This document shows, in pieces, positions 32,299-40,365 of a stretch of DNA of 64,000 bases. The notes below the pieces were generated by a model. The model worked only from the letters and a program-made list of their open reading frames with translations. It did not search any database and was not told where the DNA came from. Location of the stretch: contig CAYWJA010000004.1 of the NCBI GenBank assembly GCA_964458485.1, forward strand, positions 1 through 64,000. The letters run 5' to 3'. The position numbers were made by a program, and so were the translations under genes. The stretch is from CAYWJA01 sp964458485. GTDB taxonomy: Bacteria > Patescibacteriota > Gracilibacteria > UM-FILTER-43-11. The stretch's first letter is position 1. Each line of letters starts with the position of its first letter.

Positions 32299-33588
32299 TT
32301 ATTTCCTCTTACCCACATCCACCGCCTTCTTATTAACCACACTCTTTAGTTTTTGCTCCAGTAATACCATTTTATTATTTGGAACATCTTTATCAATTAG
32401 TACATTAGCACCTACAAATACATTGCTGCCAATTTTGACACCTGGATTTGTACTCGAATTAATACCAAATCGCGCACCAGCACCTATAATCGCACCCAAT
32501 TTATTAGTATAGCTATTTGTTTTTTTGCCCTTTACGCAAACCTGGATATCCTCTTCATCAAACCTCAGGTTCCCCAAAACAGTCCCGGCACCAAACGACA
32601 CATTGCTATCTATAATACTGTCACCTATATAATTAGTATGCATCCATACGTCATGATTTAGATAGCTTCTTGCCACCTCCGTTGCAAACCCAACAACACA
32701 GTTCTTACCGATCATACTATTGCGAACGAGCGCATTGTTGGCGACAATACATCCTTCACCAATATATGCAGGGCCGTGAATTACAGCATTCTCAAATACT
32801 CTTACACTAGGACCAATAAATACATTCCCCCTTATGGTCGCTGATTTACTCACCTTGGCGGTTCTATGGATTCTGTGCTCATCTTTGTTTAAAAAGTATT
32901 CCATTACCTTTAATATATGCCATGGGTATTTAATTGGCTGCCAGAATCCATGATATTTAAATGCGGTGATTTTTGCTTTACCTTTTTTGATGTATTTATC
33001 CAAAGCCTTTTCATATCTATTGTCAGCTTTACCTTTTTGTTTAGCTAAATAAGATTTGAAAGCAGGAAAATCATTATATATATGGAGTACCATATTAACC
33101 ATATTGCTCGGCTCTTTCCCTTCTTTTGGTTTTTCTATTATATCGGTAATGTACTTTTTTTTGTCTATTTTTAAATATCCACCCGGGAAGTAGTGGTCAA
33201 CTTTTTTGCCGACGATTAACCCGTCTACCGACTTTTTTGAAGCCTCTACAGCTTTTTCAAATAATTCATAATCAAATACATCATTTGTACTCACTACCAT
33301 TATATTTTTGTGTTTAACTGCCTTGGCTCCCGCAAGAACTCCGCCAGCCATCCCCTCTTCTAGTTTTTTCTGCTCCACTACCAGGACATTTTTATATTTT
33401 TTTAGAATATTTTTGAGGGCGTCTAAATTATATTTATTGCCTACCACAACAATATCGCGCATTTTTGCTTTTTTAAGCGCGGCAATACGATGTTCAATAA
33501 GAGGTTTGCCACAAAACTCCAACAAATTTTTATCTTGAATAGGATCCAGACGTGTACTTTGGCCTGCAGCTAGTAATATTACTTGCAT
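32299..33588 (-). CDS. GlmU-like sugar-1-phosphate nucleotidyltransferase / acyltransferase
   Basis: 429 residues. The N-terminal nucleotidyltransferase begins MQVILLAAGQSTRLDPIQDK with KPLIEHRIAAL. The C-terminal half is a left-handed beta-helix of hexapeptide repeats (IRGNVFIGPSVRVFENAVIH, IGEGCIVANNALVRNSMIG, IGSNVFVGANVLIDKDV). This is the layout of archaeal-type bifunctional GlmU/Sta enzymes, which make UDP-GlcNAc or dTDP-sugars. The precise sugar cannot be read from sequence. It feeds peptidoglycan or surface glycan synthesis. Confidence 0.88.
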   Translation of the reverse strand: MQVILLAAGQSTRLDPIQDKNLLEFCGKPLIEHRIAALKKAKMRDIVVVGNKYNLDALKNILKKYKNVLVVEQKKLEEGMAGGVLAGAKAVKHKNIMVVSTNDVFDYELFEKAVEASKKSVDGLIVGKKVDHYFPGGYLKIDKKKYITDIIEKPKEGKEPSNMVNMVLHIYNDFPAFKSYLAKQKGKADNRYEKALDKYIKKGKAKITAFKYHGFWQPIKYPWHILKVMEYFLNKDEHRIHRTAKVSKSATIRGNVFIGPSVRVFENAVIHGPAYIGEGCIVANNALVRNSMIGKNCVVGFATEVARSYLNHDVWMHTNYIGDSIIDSNVSFGAGTVLGNLRFDEEDIQVCVKGKKTNSYTNKLGAIIGAGARFGINSSTNPGVKIGSNVFVGANVLIDKDVPNNKMVLLEQKLKSVVNKKAVDVGKRK

Positions 33589-33643
33589 GGTGCTTTTGGT
33601 TAGATGCTATGCTTTATTGTAGCATATGAATAATTTTTAGTTT

Positions 33644-34051
33644 TTATTTTTTAATTTTTAGTCTGGATGTACTGTAAATTTTTGCAAAAATTCGTATCAA
33701 TTCATCCACTTCTTTTAATAATATTTTCTCAGACTCGATCGTCTCGGGGATAGCTTCGAAAAGCATTTTCAGCCAGAATTCAGTTTCCTTGGCCTCCTTC
33801 TTGGCTATTGCAATTTTATGGATAAAATCTTTTGTCGACTCAGCCCCATTCGCTTCTCGATAGTTTGCACCGATGCTTGTTCCGGACCTTAATAATTGGC
33901 TTAGGATGTTTTTATTATAAAAAGTTAATTTCGTACTTTTAACAAATTTTATAATCATAATGCCAAATTGCTCAGTCCGTTTTTCCAGAAAATATTGTTT
34001 ATTATATTTGTTTTGATAGGATGAATTATTGTTTACAGTTACGTCTGTCAT
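33644..34051 (-). CDS. Four-helix bundle protein (23S rRNA IVP family)
   Basis: 135 residues. The family core is clear: RTEQFGIMIIKFVK, LLRSGTSIGANYREANGAES, KIAIAKKEAKETEFWLKML and the last helix LLKEVDELIRIFAKIYSTS. Members (TIGR02436) were first found in intervening sequences of 23S rRNA genes but are common as free genes in CPR genomes. Their function is unknown. There is no rRNA here, so this is a stand-alone copy. It overlaps repeat-like TTTTTAGTTTTTATTTTTTA DNA at its end. Confidence 0.88.
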   Translation of the reverse strand: MTDVTVNNNSSYQNKYNKQYFLEKRTEQFGIMIIKFVKSTKLTFYNKNILSQLLRSGTSIGANYREANGAESTKDFIHKIAIAKKEAKETEFWLKMLFEAIPETIESEKILLKEVDELIRIFAKIYSTSRLKIKK

Positions 34052-34077
34052 GCTAAATAAAAATTAAAAAATAAAAA

Positions 34078-34926
34078 CTAAAAACTAAAGGAAACATTCC
34101 CCTCAACCATAGTCTGATAAATTGTTCTATCACCCAACTTCCCCATAGTTTCCGCATGCGGATGGCCGAATTTATTATCTTGTCCTGCAGATACGATTGC
34201 TGTGTGTGGATCCACTGCCCTTAAAAATACATCAGACGTCGCAGTTTTACTACCATGATGGCCGAGCTTTAAAATATCTGCAGATACATCTTGGCCAGAC
34301 AAAAGAATTTCCCGCTCCTCCTCTATTTCCGCATCACCGGTTAGCATTGCAAGAGTACTCCATCCATCCGATGTACGACGCAGCAGACGAGCAACAATTG
34401 AAGTATTATTTTTGTTATATACGCTCTGCCCGACTAGGCTTTGGCCTTTAAGTGGATAAAGAATGTCGAGATATACATTTGATCCGATTTGCAGATCCTG
34501 GTGATTATCAATAAAAACGATTTCAATATTTTTCTTTTTAATCGTATCCAAAAAAGCGAGATAAACAGGGTCTTTCGATATAACACCCGTCAGAATCACT
34601 TTTTTTACCTGATATTTCTGCATTACATCTAAAATACCCCCATAATGATCGCGATGTGGATGCGTCAAAATAAAGATATCAATTGTCTTGTCAAAAAAGG
34701 TGAGCTGTCTGCTTATTTGATCCACAACCATGCTATCCGGACCGGCATCAATAAGTATATTATGATATTGAGGGGTTTGTATCAAAATCGCATCCCCCTG
34801 CCCTACGTCCAAAAAACTGATTTTTAGTGGCTGATAGATATCAAATAGCTGAACTATGGTCAATAAAAAAACTCCGATACAAATCATATGGAGTGTTACC
34901 CATTGTTTTTTTGTAAAAATTTGCAT
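34078..34926 (-). CDS. ComEC/Rec2-type metallo-beta-lactamase hydrolase, membrane-anchored
   Basis: 282 residues. A single N-terminal membrane helix (WVTLHMICIGVFLLTIVQLF) is followed by the ComEC-type hydrolase with SFLDVGQGDAILIQTP, THPHRDHYGG (HxHxDH), MLTGDAEIEEE and KLGHHGSKTATSD. It lacks the large competence channel domain, so it matches the stand-alone version of the ComEC C-terminal nuclease domain. It probably acts on DNA outside the membrane, perhaps in uptake. A separate ComEC channel gene would be needed. Confidence 0.88.
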   Translation of the reverse strand: MQIFTKKQWVTLHMICIGVFLLTIVQLFDIYQPLKISFLDVGQGDAILIQTPQYHNILIDAGPDSMVVDQISRQLTFFDKTIDIFILTHPHRDHYGGILDVMQKYQVKKVILTGVISKDPVYLAFLDTIKKKNIEIVFIDNHQDLQIGSNVYLDILYPLKGQSLVGQSVYNKNNTSIVARLLRRTSDGWSTLAMLTGDAEIEEEREILLSGQDVSADILKLGHHGSKTATSDVFLRAVDPHTAIVSAGQDNKFGHPHAETMGKLGDRTIYQTMVEGNVSFSF

Positions 34927-34957
34927 ATCCGACCTTATTAAGATCGGGAGGGTATAT

Positions 34958-35170
34958 TTATTGCACGGTAATTTCAGCCCCCCAAGCTTCTATCTGCCTT
35001 CTTATGGAATCAATTTTGTCAGGGGTAACATTAGTTATGTCGATCGCCATTCTATTATTTTCCTTGTCTACACCTGACCCGCTTATACCTGTTAACATTT
35101 CAATTAATCTGACACGGGTCTCTAATGTGTTGGGCAAATCATTAAACTGTATTATTAATGTGTTGGGCAT
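34958..35170 (-). CDS. Small hypothetical protein
   Basis: 70 residues: MPNTLIIQFNDLPNTLETRV, a second helix IEMLTGISGSGVDKENNRMA, and a C-terminal helix ITNVTPDKIDSIRRQIEAWG ending in AEITVQ. The beta-alpha-beta-alpha-beta pattern suggests a ferredoxin-like fold, which is an inference. It lies 31 bases upstream of the ComEC-like gene in the same direction and may be in its operon. Confidence 0.6.
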   Translation of the reverse strand: MPNTLIIQFNDLPNTLETRVRLIEMLTGISGSGVDKENNRMAIDITNVTPDKIDSIRRQIEAWGAEITVQ

Positions 35171-35231
35171 GCTTTTTTAAATAAAGGGAATATTTATACT
35201 GCAAATTTTTAGAAATGTCAATCCCTATAGG

Positions 35232-35260
35232 TTGCCCAGTCTTATTAAATTTGTTATAAT
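35232..35260 (+). promoter_or_regulatory. Promoter for the LPQTG surface protein
   Basis: TTGCCC (35232-35237), 17-base spacer, TATAAT (35255-35260). Transcription would begin near 35267, so the 12-mer array at 35272-35319 is the 5' untranslated leader. Confidence 0.65.
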
Positions 35261-35271
35261 AATATGATAAT

Positions 35272-35319
35272 TCCCATTGGAGATCCGATTGGGAACCCAA
35301 TGGACGATCCAATTGGGCT
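35272..35319 (+). repeat. 12-mer leader array of the PBP1A family
   Basis: Four 12-bp units: TCCCATTGGAGA, TCCGATTGGGAA, CCCAATGGACGA, TCCAATTGGGCT. Alternate units are near complements (CCATTGG/CCAATGG), so the leader can fold. The unit matches the PBP1A array at 23607-23654. Confidence 0.85.
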
Positions 35320-35339
35320 TAATAATAATCATAAATATC

Positions 35340-36848
35340 ATGAAGAAATTAATCATATCCATAGTTGCGGCGTTAGTATTCGCAGCTCAGCTTACCTTCG
35401 CTGCAGGTGAGCCGGAAAATGTCAAAAACTTAAAAGCTACGGCTGTAGATTCTACGTCAATTCAATTGGCATGGGATGCCGCTAAAGACGGCGCAGGAGC
35501 TGCTGTAAAAAACTATCGCGTTTATTATGGCACTACATCTGTTTTTAAGGCAGGCAAAGGTGAATATGATAGTAAAATAGATAGTACTGATAATAAAACT
35601 ACATATACGGTTGCCAAACTTACAGCAGGCACTGCTTACTATTTTTCTGTAACAGCCCTTGATTCTAAGGGTATAGAAAGTGCAAGTTATAGCTATGAAG
35701 CAAGCGCAACAACCAAAGCAGTTGCCGGAAGTACAGTCAAGGATACAACCGCACCAACAGTTGCCAAGGTATCTGCAGCGGATAAAACACACGTAAAAGT
35801 AGTATTTAGCGAAGCGGTTGCACTCCCTGCGCTTATTCCAGAGACAGCATTTTCTATAAAACAGCAGGTTGATTCCACAAAAACATTAGCAGTTAAAAGT
35901 GCAAAACTAGATGTATTAGATACTTCTAAAAAAACAGTTGTATTAGAAACTGCAGAACAGACAGCAAGTGTTAACTATATTGTTACAGCTGGTGTAACCG
36001 TTAAAGATGTTGCTGGCAATCCAATGGTTAGTGGCAGTACAGATTCGGGTCTTTTCTTAGGTTCCGCAAAGGCAGCTGCAGCAGCAACTACATCAGCCAC
36101 TACAAGCAGCACTACTACAACCACTACAGCAGCCACAACCTCAACAGGAGATTGTGTAAAAGATATGACTTGTTTCCTAAATTATTTAAAAACATGTTCA
36201 GTGGGTAAAGTTTTACAAGAAGACACTGGCAAAAAATATCAGTATAAAGTCGAGGTCGTTGGCGTTGATACGGTAACCAGCAGCAATTGTTCGGTAAAAT
36301 ATACAGCCAATGTACATCCGGACATTCTATATGCAACAACATATATGACGTGTCAGGTTCCAAAAGGTGCATATTCTTCCGTAGCAGCTTACGAAACAGT
36401 ATTTGATGTGAAAAAATGTACTGGTAATTTAACTAAAGGATACAAATCAATTACAGCAGCTAAAGACACTACTCCTCCAGAAAACATTACTAATTTATTA
36501 GCATCTTACAAGAAGAAATTAAAGAAATTTATAGTATCTCTTAGTTGGACAGCAAGCCTGAATACAGCAAAAGATTTAGCTGACCAAATGTTATATCAGA
36601 GCTTAAATCGAGGTAAGACATATGATACTGGTAAATCTTTGGGTGCATTAGCAACTAAAACTGACGTAACAAATCTTGATGGAGGCAAGGAATATACATT
36701 CAAAGTGACTACAAAGGATACATCCGGCAACGAAAGTACTGGTGTAGTAAAATCAATCCGCCTACCTCAAACAGGTGTGGGCGTTGGTTTACTTTTGCTT
36801 GGTAGTATGTATGGTGCACATAGGGTTATGAGGAGGAAAAAGGATTAG
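35340..36848 (+). CDS. Cell-wall-anchored FN3 protein with LPQTG sorting signal
   Basis: 502 residues from the ATG at 35340. The signal peptide is MKKLIISIVAALVFAAQLTF. A fibronectin type III domain (NVKNLKATAVDSTSIQLAWD) and a Big/Ig-like domain (APTVAKVSAADKTHVKVVFS) follow, then a Thr/Ser/Ala-rich linker, a Cys-containing domain (with CVKDMTCFLNYLKTC) and a second FN3 (PPENITNLLASYKKKLKKF). The C-terminus is LPQTG, a hydrophobic helix GVGVGLLLLGSMYG, and RRKKD: a classic sortase substrate. The likely enzyme is the SLH-sortase at 28716. It is probably an adhesin or structural surface protein. Confidence 0.9.
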   Translation: MKKLIISIVAALVFAAQLTFAAGEPENVKNLKATAVDSTSIQLAWDAAKDGAGAAVKNYRVYYGTTSVFKAGKGEYDSKIDSTDNKTTYTVAKLTAGTAYYFSVTALDSKGIESASYSYEASATTKAVAGSTVKDTTAPTVAKVSAADKTHVKVVFSEAVALPALIPETAFSIKQQVDSTKTLAVKSAKLDVLDTSKKTVVLETAEQTASVNYIVTAGVTVKDVAGNPMVSGSTDSGLFLGSAKAAAAATTSATTSSTTTTTTAATTSTGDCVKDMTCFLNYLKTCSVGKVLQEDTGKKYQYKVEVVGVDTVTSSNCSVKYTANVHPDILYATTYMTCQVPKGAYSSVAAYETVFDVKKCTGNLTKGYKSITAAKDTTPPENITNLLASYKKKLKKFIVSLSWTASLNTAKDLADQMLYQSLNRGKTYDTGKSLGALATKTDVTNLDGGKEYTFKVTTKDTSGNESTGVVKSIRLPQTGVGVGLLLLGSMYGAHRVMRRKKD

Positions 36849-36944
36849 AAAGTGGCGAATCGTCACCAGAATTGAACAGACATGACAGAAAGGCTCTGCA
36901 GAAATGTGGGGTCTTTTTTGTTTTGGGTTCATTGGTTTGTTGTG

Positions 36945-36985
36945 TAATAATGTAGGGGGCGCAGATCTGCGTCCCCTACCAAATA
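36945..36985. repeat. 28-bp REP-like palindrome, copy 1
   Basis: The palindrome at 36952-36979 (core GGCGCAGATCTGCGTCCCC) has one arm mismatch. The flanks TAATAAT on the left and CAAATATA on the right are also shared with the inverted copy at 50940-50967. It lies just upstream of acs. Confidence 0.9.
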
Positions 36986-37017
36986 TATACAAAAAAATAA
37001 CCCAAAATAAAAATATC

Positions 37018-38955
37018 ATGCCAAAACAAAAAAAAGTAACAAAATCCAAAGTTCTTAACAGAGAAACCACAGTCGTTTTAATGGAAGAGAAAAAATGGTA
37101 CAAGCCATCTACAAAAGTCATTAAAAAAGCTATAATCAAAGACTGGAAAAAAGTCCACGCTGCAGCCAAACGTAACCCGATCAAATATTGGGAAGAGGCA
37201 GCGCGTGAACTGGAATGGTATAGGGAATGGAAAATTCCTTTTAAAGAAGCTAAAAAGAATTTTTTCCAATGGTTCTTAGGCGCCAAATGCAACATCGTCC
37301 ACAATTGTCTGGATCGCCATATGGGAACTCCAACAGAAAAAAGGACAGCAATTATTTGGGAAAATGACAAAGGCGACCATTGTAAAATGACCTACAAAGA
37401 GCTCAATAAATCTGTTTGCAAAATGGCCAATGGTCTTAAATCTCTCGGCGTTAGAAAGGGCGACGTAGTCGCGATTTATATTCAAAATACTCCGGAAGCA
37501 GCCATTTCTATGTTGGCTTGTGCAAAAATTGGCGCAGTCCACTCCGTCGTTTATGCCGGCTTTTCTGCACATGCCTTAAAAGATCGAATTGATGATGGGA
37601 AAGCAAAGGTTTTAATAACATCCGATGTCGGCTACCGTGCTGGCAAAACAATCGACATGTATTCTTTGTGTGCAGATGCTGTTAAAGGTTCAAAAACCAT
37701 CAAAAAAATGATTGTAGTTAAGCGTAAGCCATCCAGTAAAAAGAAAAATAAACGCCGGGATGTCTGGTTTGGTGAATTAATGCGCAAGCAGTCTGCAAAA
37801 TGTGAAACAGAAGTAATGAGTTCGGAAGATCCTCTGTTTATTTTGTATACATCCGGCACTACATCAAAACCAAAAGGCGTGGTTCATGTGCATGGCGGTT
37901 ATATGGTTGGTGTTAATCGGACATTCAGATGGGTAATGGACGTAAAAGATGATGATATTTATTGGTGCACTGCGGATCCCGGATGGATAACTGGTCATAG
38001 TTATATAGTCTACGCACCTTTGATGTCCGGCATTACTACTTTAATGTTTGAAGGTGCACCAAATTACCCAAAGCCGGATAAATTATGGCGTGTTGTTAAA
38101 AAACACAAAGTCACAATTTTTTATACTGCCCCAACCCTCATACGCGCACTTATGGGCTATGGTGACAAGTGGGTTAAAAAACACAATATGCCATCACTCC
38201 GATTACTCGGATCAGTCGGCGAACCTATTAATCCGGAGGCGTGGCGGTGGTATTGGAAAGTTGTAGGAAGAAAAAAATGCCCCATCATGGATACCTGGTG
38301 GCAAACTGAGACTGGCATGTTTATAATTACCCCCCTTCCATCTATGCCACTCAAGGCTGGCTCTGCCACATTACCATTTCCGGGGATAATCGCTGATGTC
38401 GTTGACAAAAAGGGCAAATCCGTCAAAGTTGGCGAAGGCGGTTATTTGATTATTAAAAACCAATGGCCATCTATGCTGCGTACAGTATTTAAAAACCCAA
38501 AACGTTACATCGAAACATACTGGAAGGACGTTCCTGGTTCATATTTTACAGGGGATCTAGCCCGTAAAGACAAAGACGGATATTTTTGGGTACAAGGAAG
38601 GTGCGATGATGTCCTTTCCATTGCCGGCCATCGTATTAGTAATGCTGAAATTGAGAGTGCAATTGTATCCCATAAAGCAGCCGCCGAAGCCGCAGTTATT
38701 GGCAAACCACATCCTGTAAAAGGTGAATCTGCAAAGGCTTTTGTAATACTAAAAAGGGGCATAAAACCATCTGATAAATTAATTGTGGAACTCAAAAAAC
38801 AAATCCGCAAAGAGCTCGGTCCAATTGCTGTTACGGATGAAATTGAATTCGTTAAAAAATTACCAAAAACCCGTAGCGGTAAAATCATGAGGCGAGTTCT
38901 AAAAGCAAAAGAGCTTGGCAAGGAGTTGGGTGACACTAGCGCGTTGGCGGATTAA
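37018..38955 (+). CDS. acs: Acetyl-CoA synthetase (AMP-forming)
   Basis: 645 residues from the ATG at 37018 (the longer frame translates the palindrome upstream). Motifs are FILYTSGTTSKPKGVVHVHG (ATP loop), DTWWQTETG, YFTGDLARKDKDGYFWVQGR, and the C-terminal PKTRSGKIMRR with the lysine that is acetylated in this family. It converts acetate, ATP and CoA to acetyl-CoA. The last codons, LGKELGDTSALAD, are duplicated with synonymous changes at 39744-39785. It ends overlapping the convergent orphan gene by four bases. Confidence 0.96.
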   Translation: MPKQKKVTKSKVLNRETTVVLMEEKKWYKPSTKVIKKAIIKDWKKVHAAAKRNPIKYWEEAARELEWYREWKIPFKEAKKNFFQWFLGAKCNIVHNCLDRHMGTPTEKRTAIIWENDKGDHCKMTYKELNKSVCKMANGLKSLGVRKGDVVAIYIQNTPEAAISMLACAKIGAVHSVVYAGFSAHALKDRIDDGKAKVLITSDVGYRAGKTIDMYSLCADAVKGSKTIKKMIVVKRKPSSKKKNKRRDVWFGELMRKQSAKCETEVMSSEDPLFILYTSGTTSKPKGVVHVHGGYMVGVNRTFRWVMDVKDDDIYWCTADPGWITGHSYIVYAPLMSGITTLMFEGAPNYPKPDKLWRVVKKHKVTIFYTAPTLIRALMGYGDKWVKKHNMPSLRLLGSVGEPINPEAWRWYWKVVGRKKCPIMDTWWQTETGMFIITPLPSMPLKAGSATLPFPGIIADVVDKKGKSVKVGEGGYLIIKNQWPSMLRTVFKNPKRYIETYWKDVPGSYFTGDLARKDKDGYFWVQGRCDDVLSIAGHRISNAEIESAIVSHKAAAEAAVIGKPHPVKGESAKAFVILKRGIKPSDKLIVELKKQIRKELGPIAVTDEIEFVKKLPKTRSGKIMRRVLKAKELGKELGDTSALAD

Positions 38956-39632
38956 TCTCGTGTTAGTCTTTTTACTGCCTCATCAATCATTCTCTGTCTG
39001 GTGGGCTCATCAAATGATTCATCTGCCGAGAGTTCTTTATCCTCCTGCATCTGCCTTAGATCCTCTTCCAATCCCTCCAAACCTCTTTCTCTAAGAATTG
39101 TTGTTGCCTCTCTAAAATCTTTAGGTATATCATTCCAATTTTCCGCTATTTTATCACATAGGGCAAGAGCTCTCATGGCCTGTTCTTCACTCAAACAATA
39201 TTGTTCTACTGCGAATAAGATGTCGGCCATAACCCCAATTTCATTAAAATCACCTCCATTATTTTTAAGTTGTCTATATTTTTGTTCCATCTGTGCACGG
39301 AATTTAGCACCAACGTTTTCCAGTGCCTGTAGAAAATGAATATTGCACATAACATCCATAATCCCCAATACCGAGCCACCATATTGCTGGTCAATATCAG
39401 TTCCCTCAGGTACGTGTTCGAAAAAAGCATCTATCATCGTATCCATTTGGTCTGATGGCATGGGTGGTTGTAATTTTGCAAATAGATTAGAAATATCCGA
39501 TCTAATTTCTGTAGCTATCAGTTTTTCATCATTCTTATGGTATCCAGAGACTTCAGAAAAACAATATTTGCCCATTAAAGCATCTGCAAAGCTTTCCTCA
39601 GTCCATTTTGGTTGTTTTTGTATCGTAGACAT
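38952..39632 (-). CDS. Hypothetical acidic helical protein
   Basis: 226 residues with no signal or membrane segment. It is largely helical and acidic, with SFADALMGKYCFSEVSGYHK near the start, YGGSVLGIMDVMCNIHFLQA in the middle, and EGLEEDLRQMQEDKELSADE near the end. The family is not recognised. The stop codon overlaps the acs stop on the other strand. A TTGCCA and TATATA pair upstream could be its promoter. It lies between the real acs end and a duplicated acs end. Confidence 0.7.
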   Translation of the reverse strand: MSTIQKQPKWTEESFADALMGKYCFSEVSGYHKNDEKLIATEIRSDISNLFAKLQPPMPSDQMDTMIDAFFEHVPEGTDIDQQYGGSVLGIMDVMCNIHFLQALENVGAKFRAQMEQKYRQLKNNGGDFNEIGVMADILFAVEQYCLSEEQAMRALALCDKIAENWNDIPKDFREATTILRERGLEGLEEDLRQMQEDKELSADESFDEPTRQRMIDEAVKRLTRD

Positions 39633-39743
39633 TTTATATATAAATTATTAAATAAATTTGGCAATAACTATAACATATTTTTAAAAAAATAGCAAGCATA
39701 AAAAATTAACTCGATTTAACACGAAAATACTTTTTATCAAAGG

Positions 39744-39785
39744 CTTGGTAAAGAATTAGGCGATACTAGCGCTCTTGCTGACTAG
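39744..39785 (+). pseudogene. Duplicated 3' end of acs (13 codons plus stop)
   Basis: The frame CTT GGT AAA GAA TTA GGC reads on to encode LGKELGDTSALAD and a TAG stop, identical in protein to the last 13 residues of acs. Most codons differ only at synonymous positions. Upstream the frame is closed by a stop at 39717-39719 and is not acs-like. It is either the tail of a lost second acs or an attachment-type duplication of the gene end. Confidence 0.8.
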
Positions 39786-40239
39786 TTTTATCTATATTAT
39801 CCAATGCTCCATTTACCATCTTTTCAATCACAGGTCGTATTTTTTCAACAAATTCTTCGACATCCTCCGGAGGCATATTTTTTTCACTGTGGCATGTGAC
39901 ACATAATCCTATCGTAGAGTATATAGATTCTTTTGCATCCTCCAGTACACCAGTAGTAATGGTACCCCTAGATATAACTTTGCCAACCTTAGAATGGGCA
40001 TGTGTACATTCAGCATCACTTCTTATTTGTAGAATTAATTGTTTTAGATCTGCCTCTTTATCCATTAGTGCTTTTGCTACACAATCCACTTCTTCCCACT
40101 CCGTTCCACGTACTGGCGTTTCTCCAAAGATTCCAGACTTAGAAACCACAGCAGGTGGCCACTTAACATCAAAGCTTATAATAGAACCATCCTCATTTGA
40201 AACATCTATTTCTATATCTCTTTCTGCAGCTTCAGACAT
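39766..40239 (-). CDS. Hypothetical protein with CxxCH and C-x-H motifs
   Basis: 157 residues. It starts MSEAAERDIEIDVSNEDGSI and has no signal peptide. The central part contains DAECTHAHSK and, about 40 residues later, GLCVTCHSEKNMPPEDVEEF. The Cys/His pairs suggest a zinc-binding site; a heme c role is unlikely for a non-exported protein. It overlaps the duplicated acs tail at its 3' end, in the same relative position as the 38952-39632 orphan next to acs. Confidence 0.65.
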   Translation of the reverse strand: MSEAAERDIEIDVSNEDGSIISFDVKWPPAVVSKSGIFGETPVRGTEWEEVDCVAKALMDKEADLKQLILQIRSDAECTHAHSKVGKVISRGTITTGVLEDAKESIYSTIGLCVTCHSEKNMPPEDVEEFVEKIRPVIEKMVNGALDNIDKTSQQER

Positions 40240-40299
40240 AATTTTATTTGTTAAAGGAGGTTAATATAAATGCTCATTTATTTTTAGTCAATTAAAAAG

Positions 40300-40365
40300 C
40301 TAATTCGTAATTCGTCTCTCGCCCGCCCGGATGACCGGGTCGGACGGGTAATTCGTAATTAAAAA
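40300..40365. repeat. TAATTCGTAATT repeats around a GC-rich hairpin
   Basis: GCTAATTCGTAATTCG on the left and GGTAATTCGTAATT on the right flank a CCCGCCCGGATGACCGGGTC stem. This lies just after the lysS stop on its coding strand. Confidence 0.7.

Noticed and set aside
36870..36920. Terminator after the LPQTG gene (TCTTTTTTG tract)
   Set aside because: I could not find a stable stem directly before the T-tract.
39766..40239. CxxCH protein as a c-type cytochrome
   Set aside because: There is no signal peptide or membrane segment, and other Cys/His pairs fit a zinc site better.
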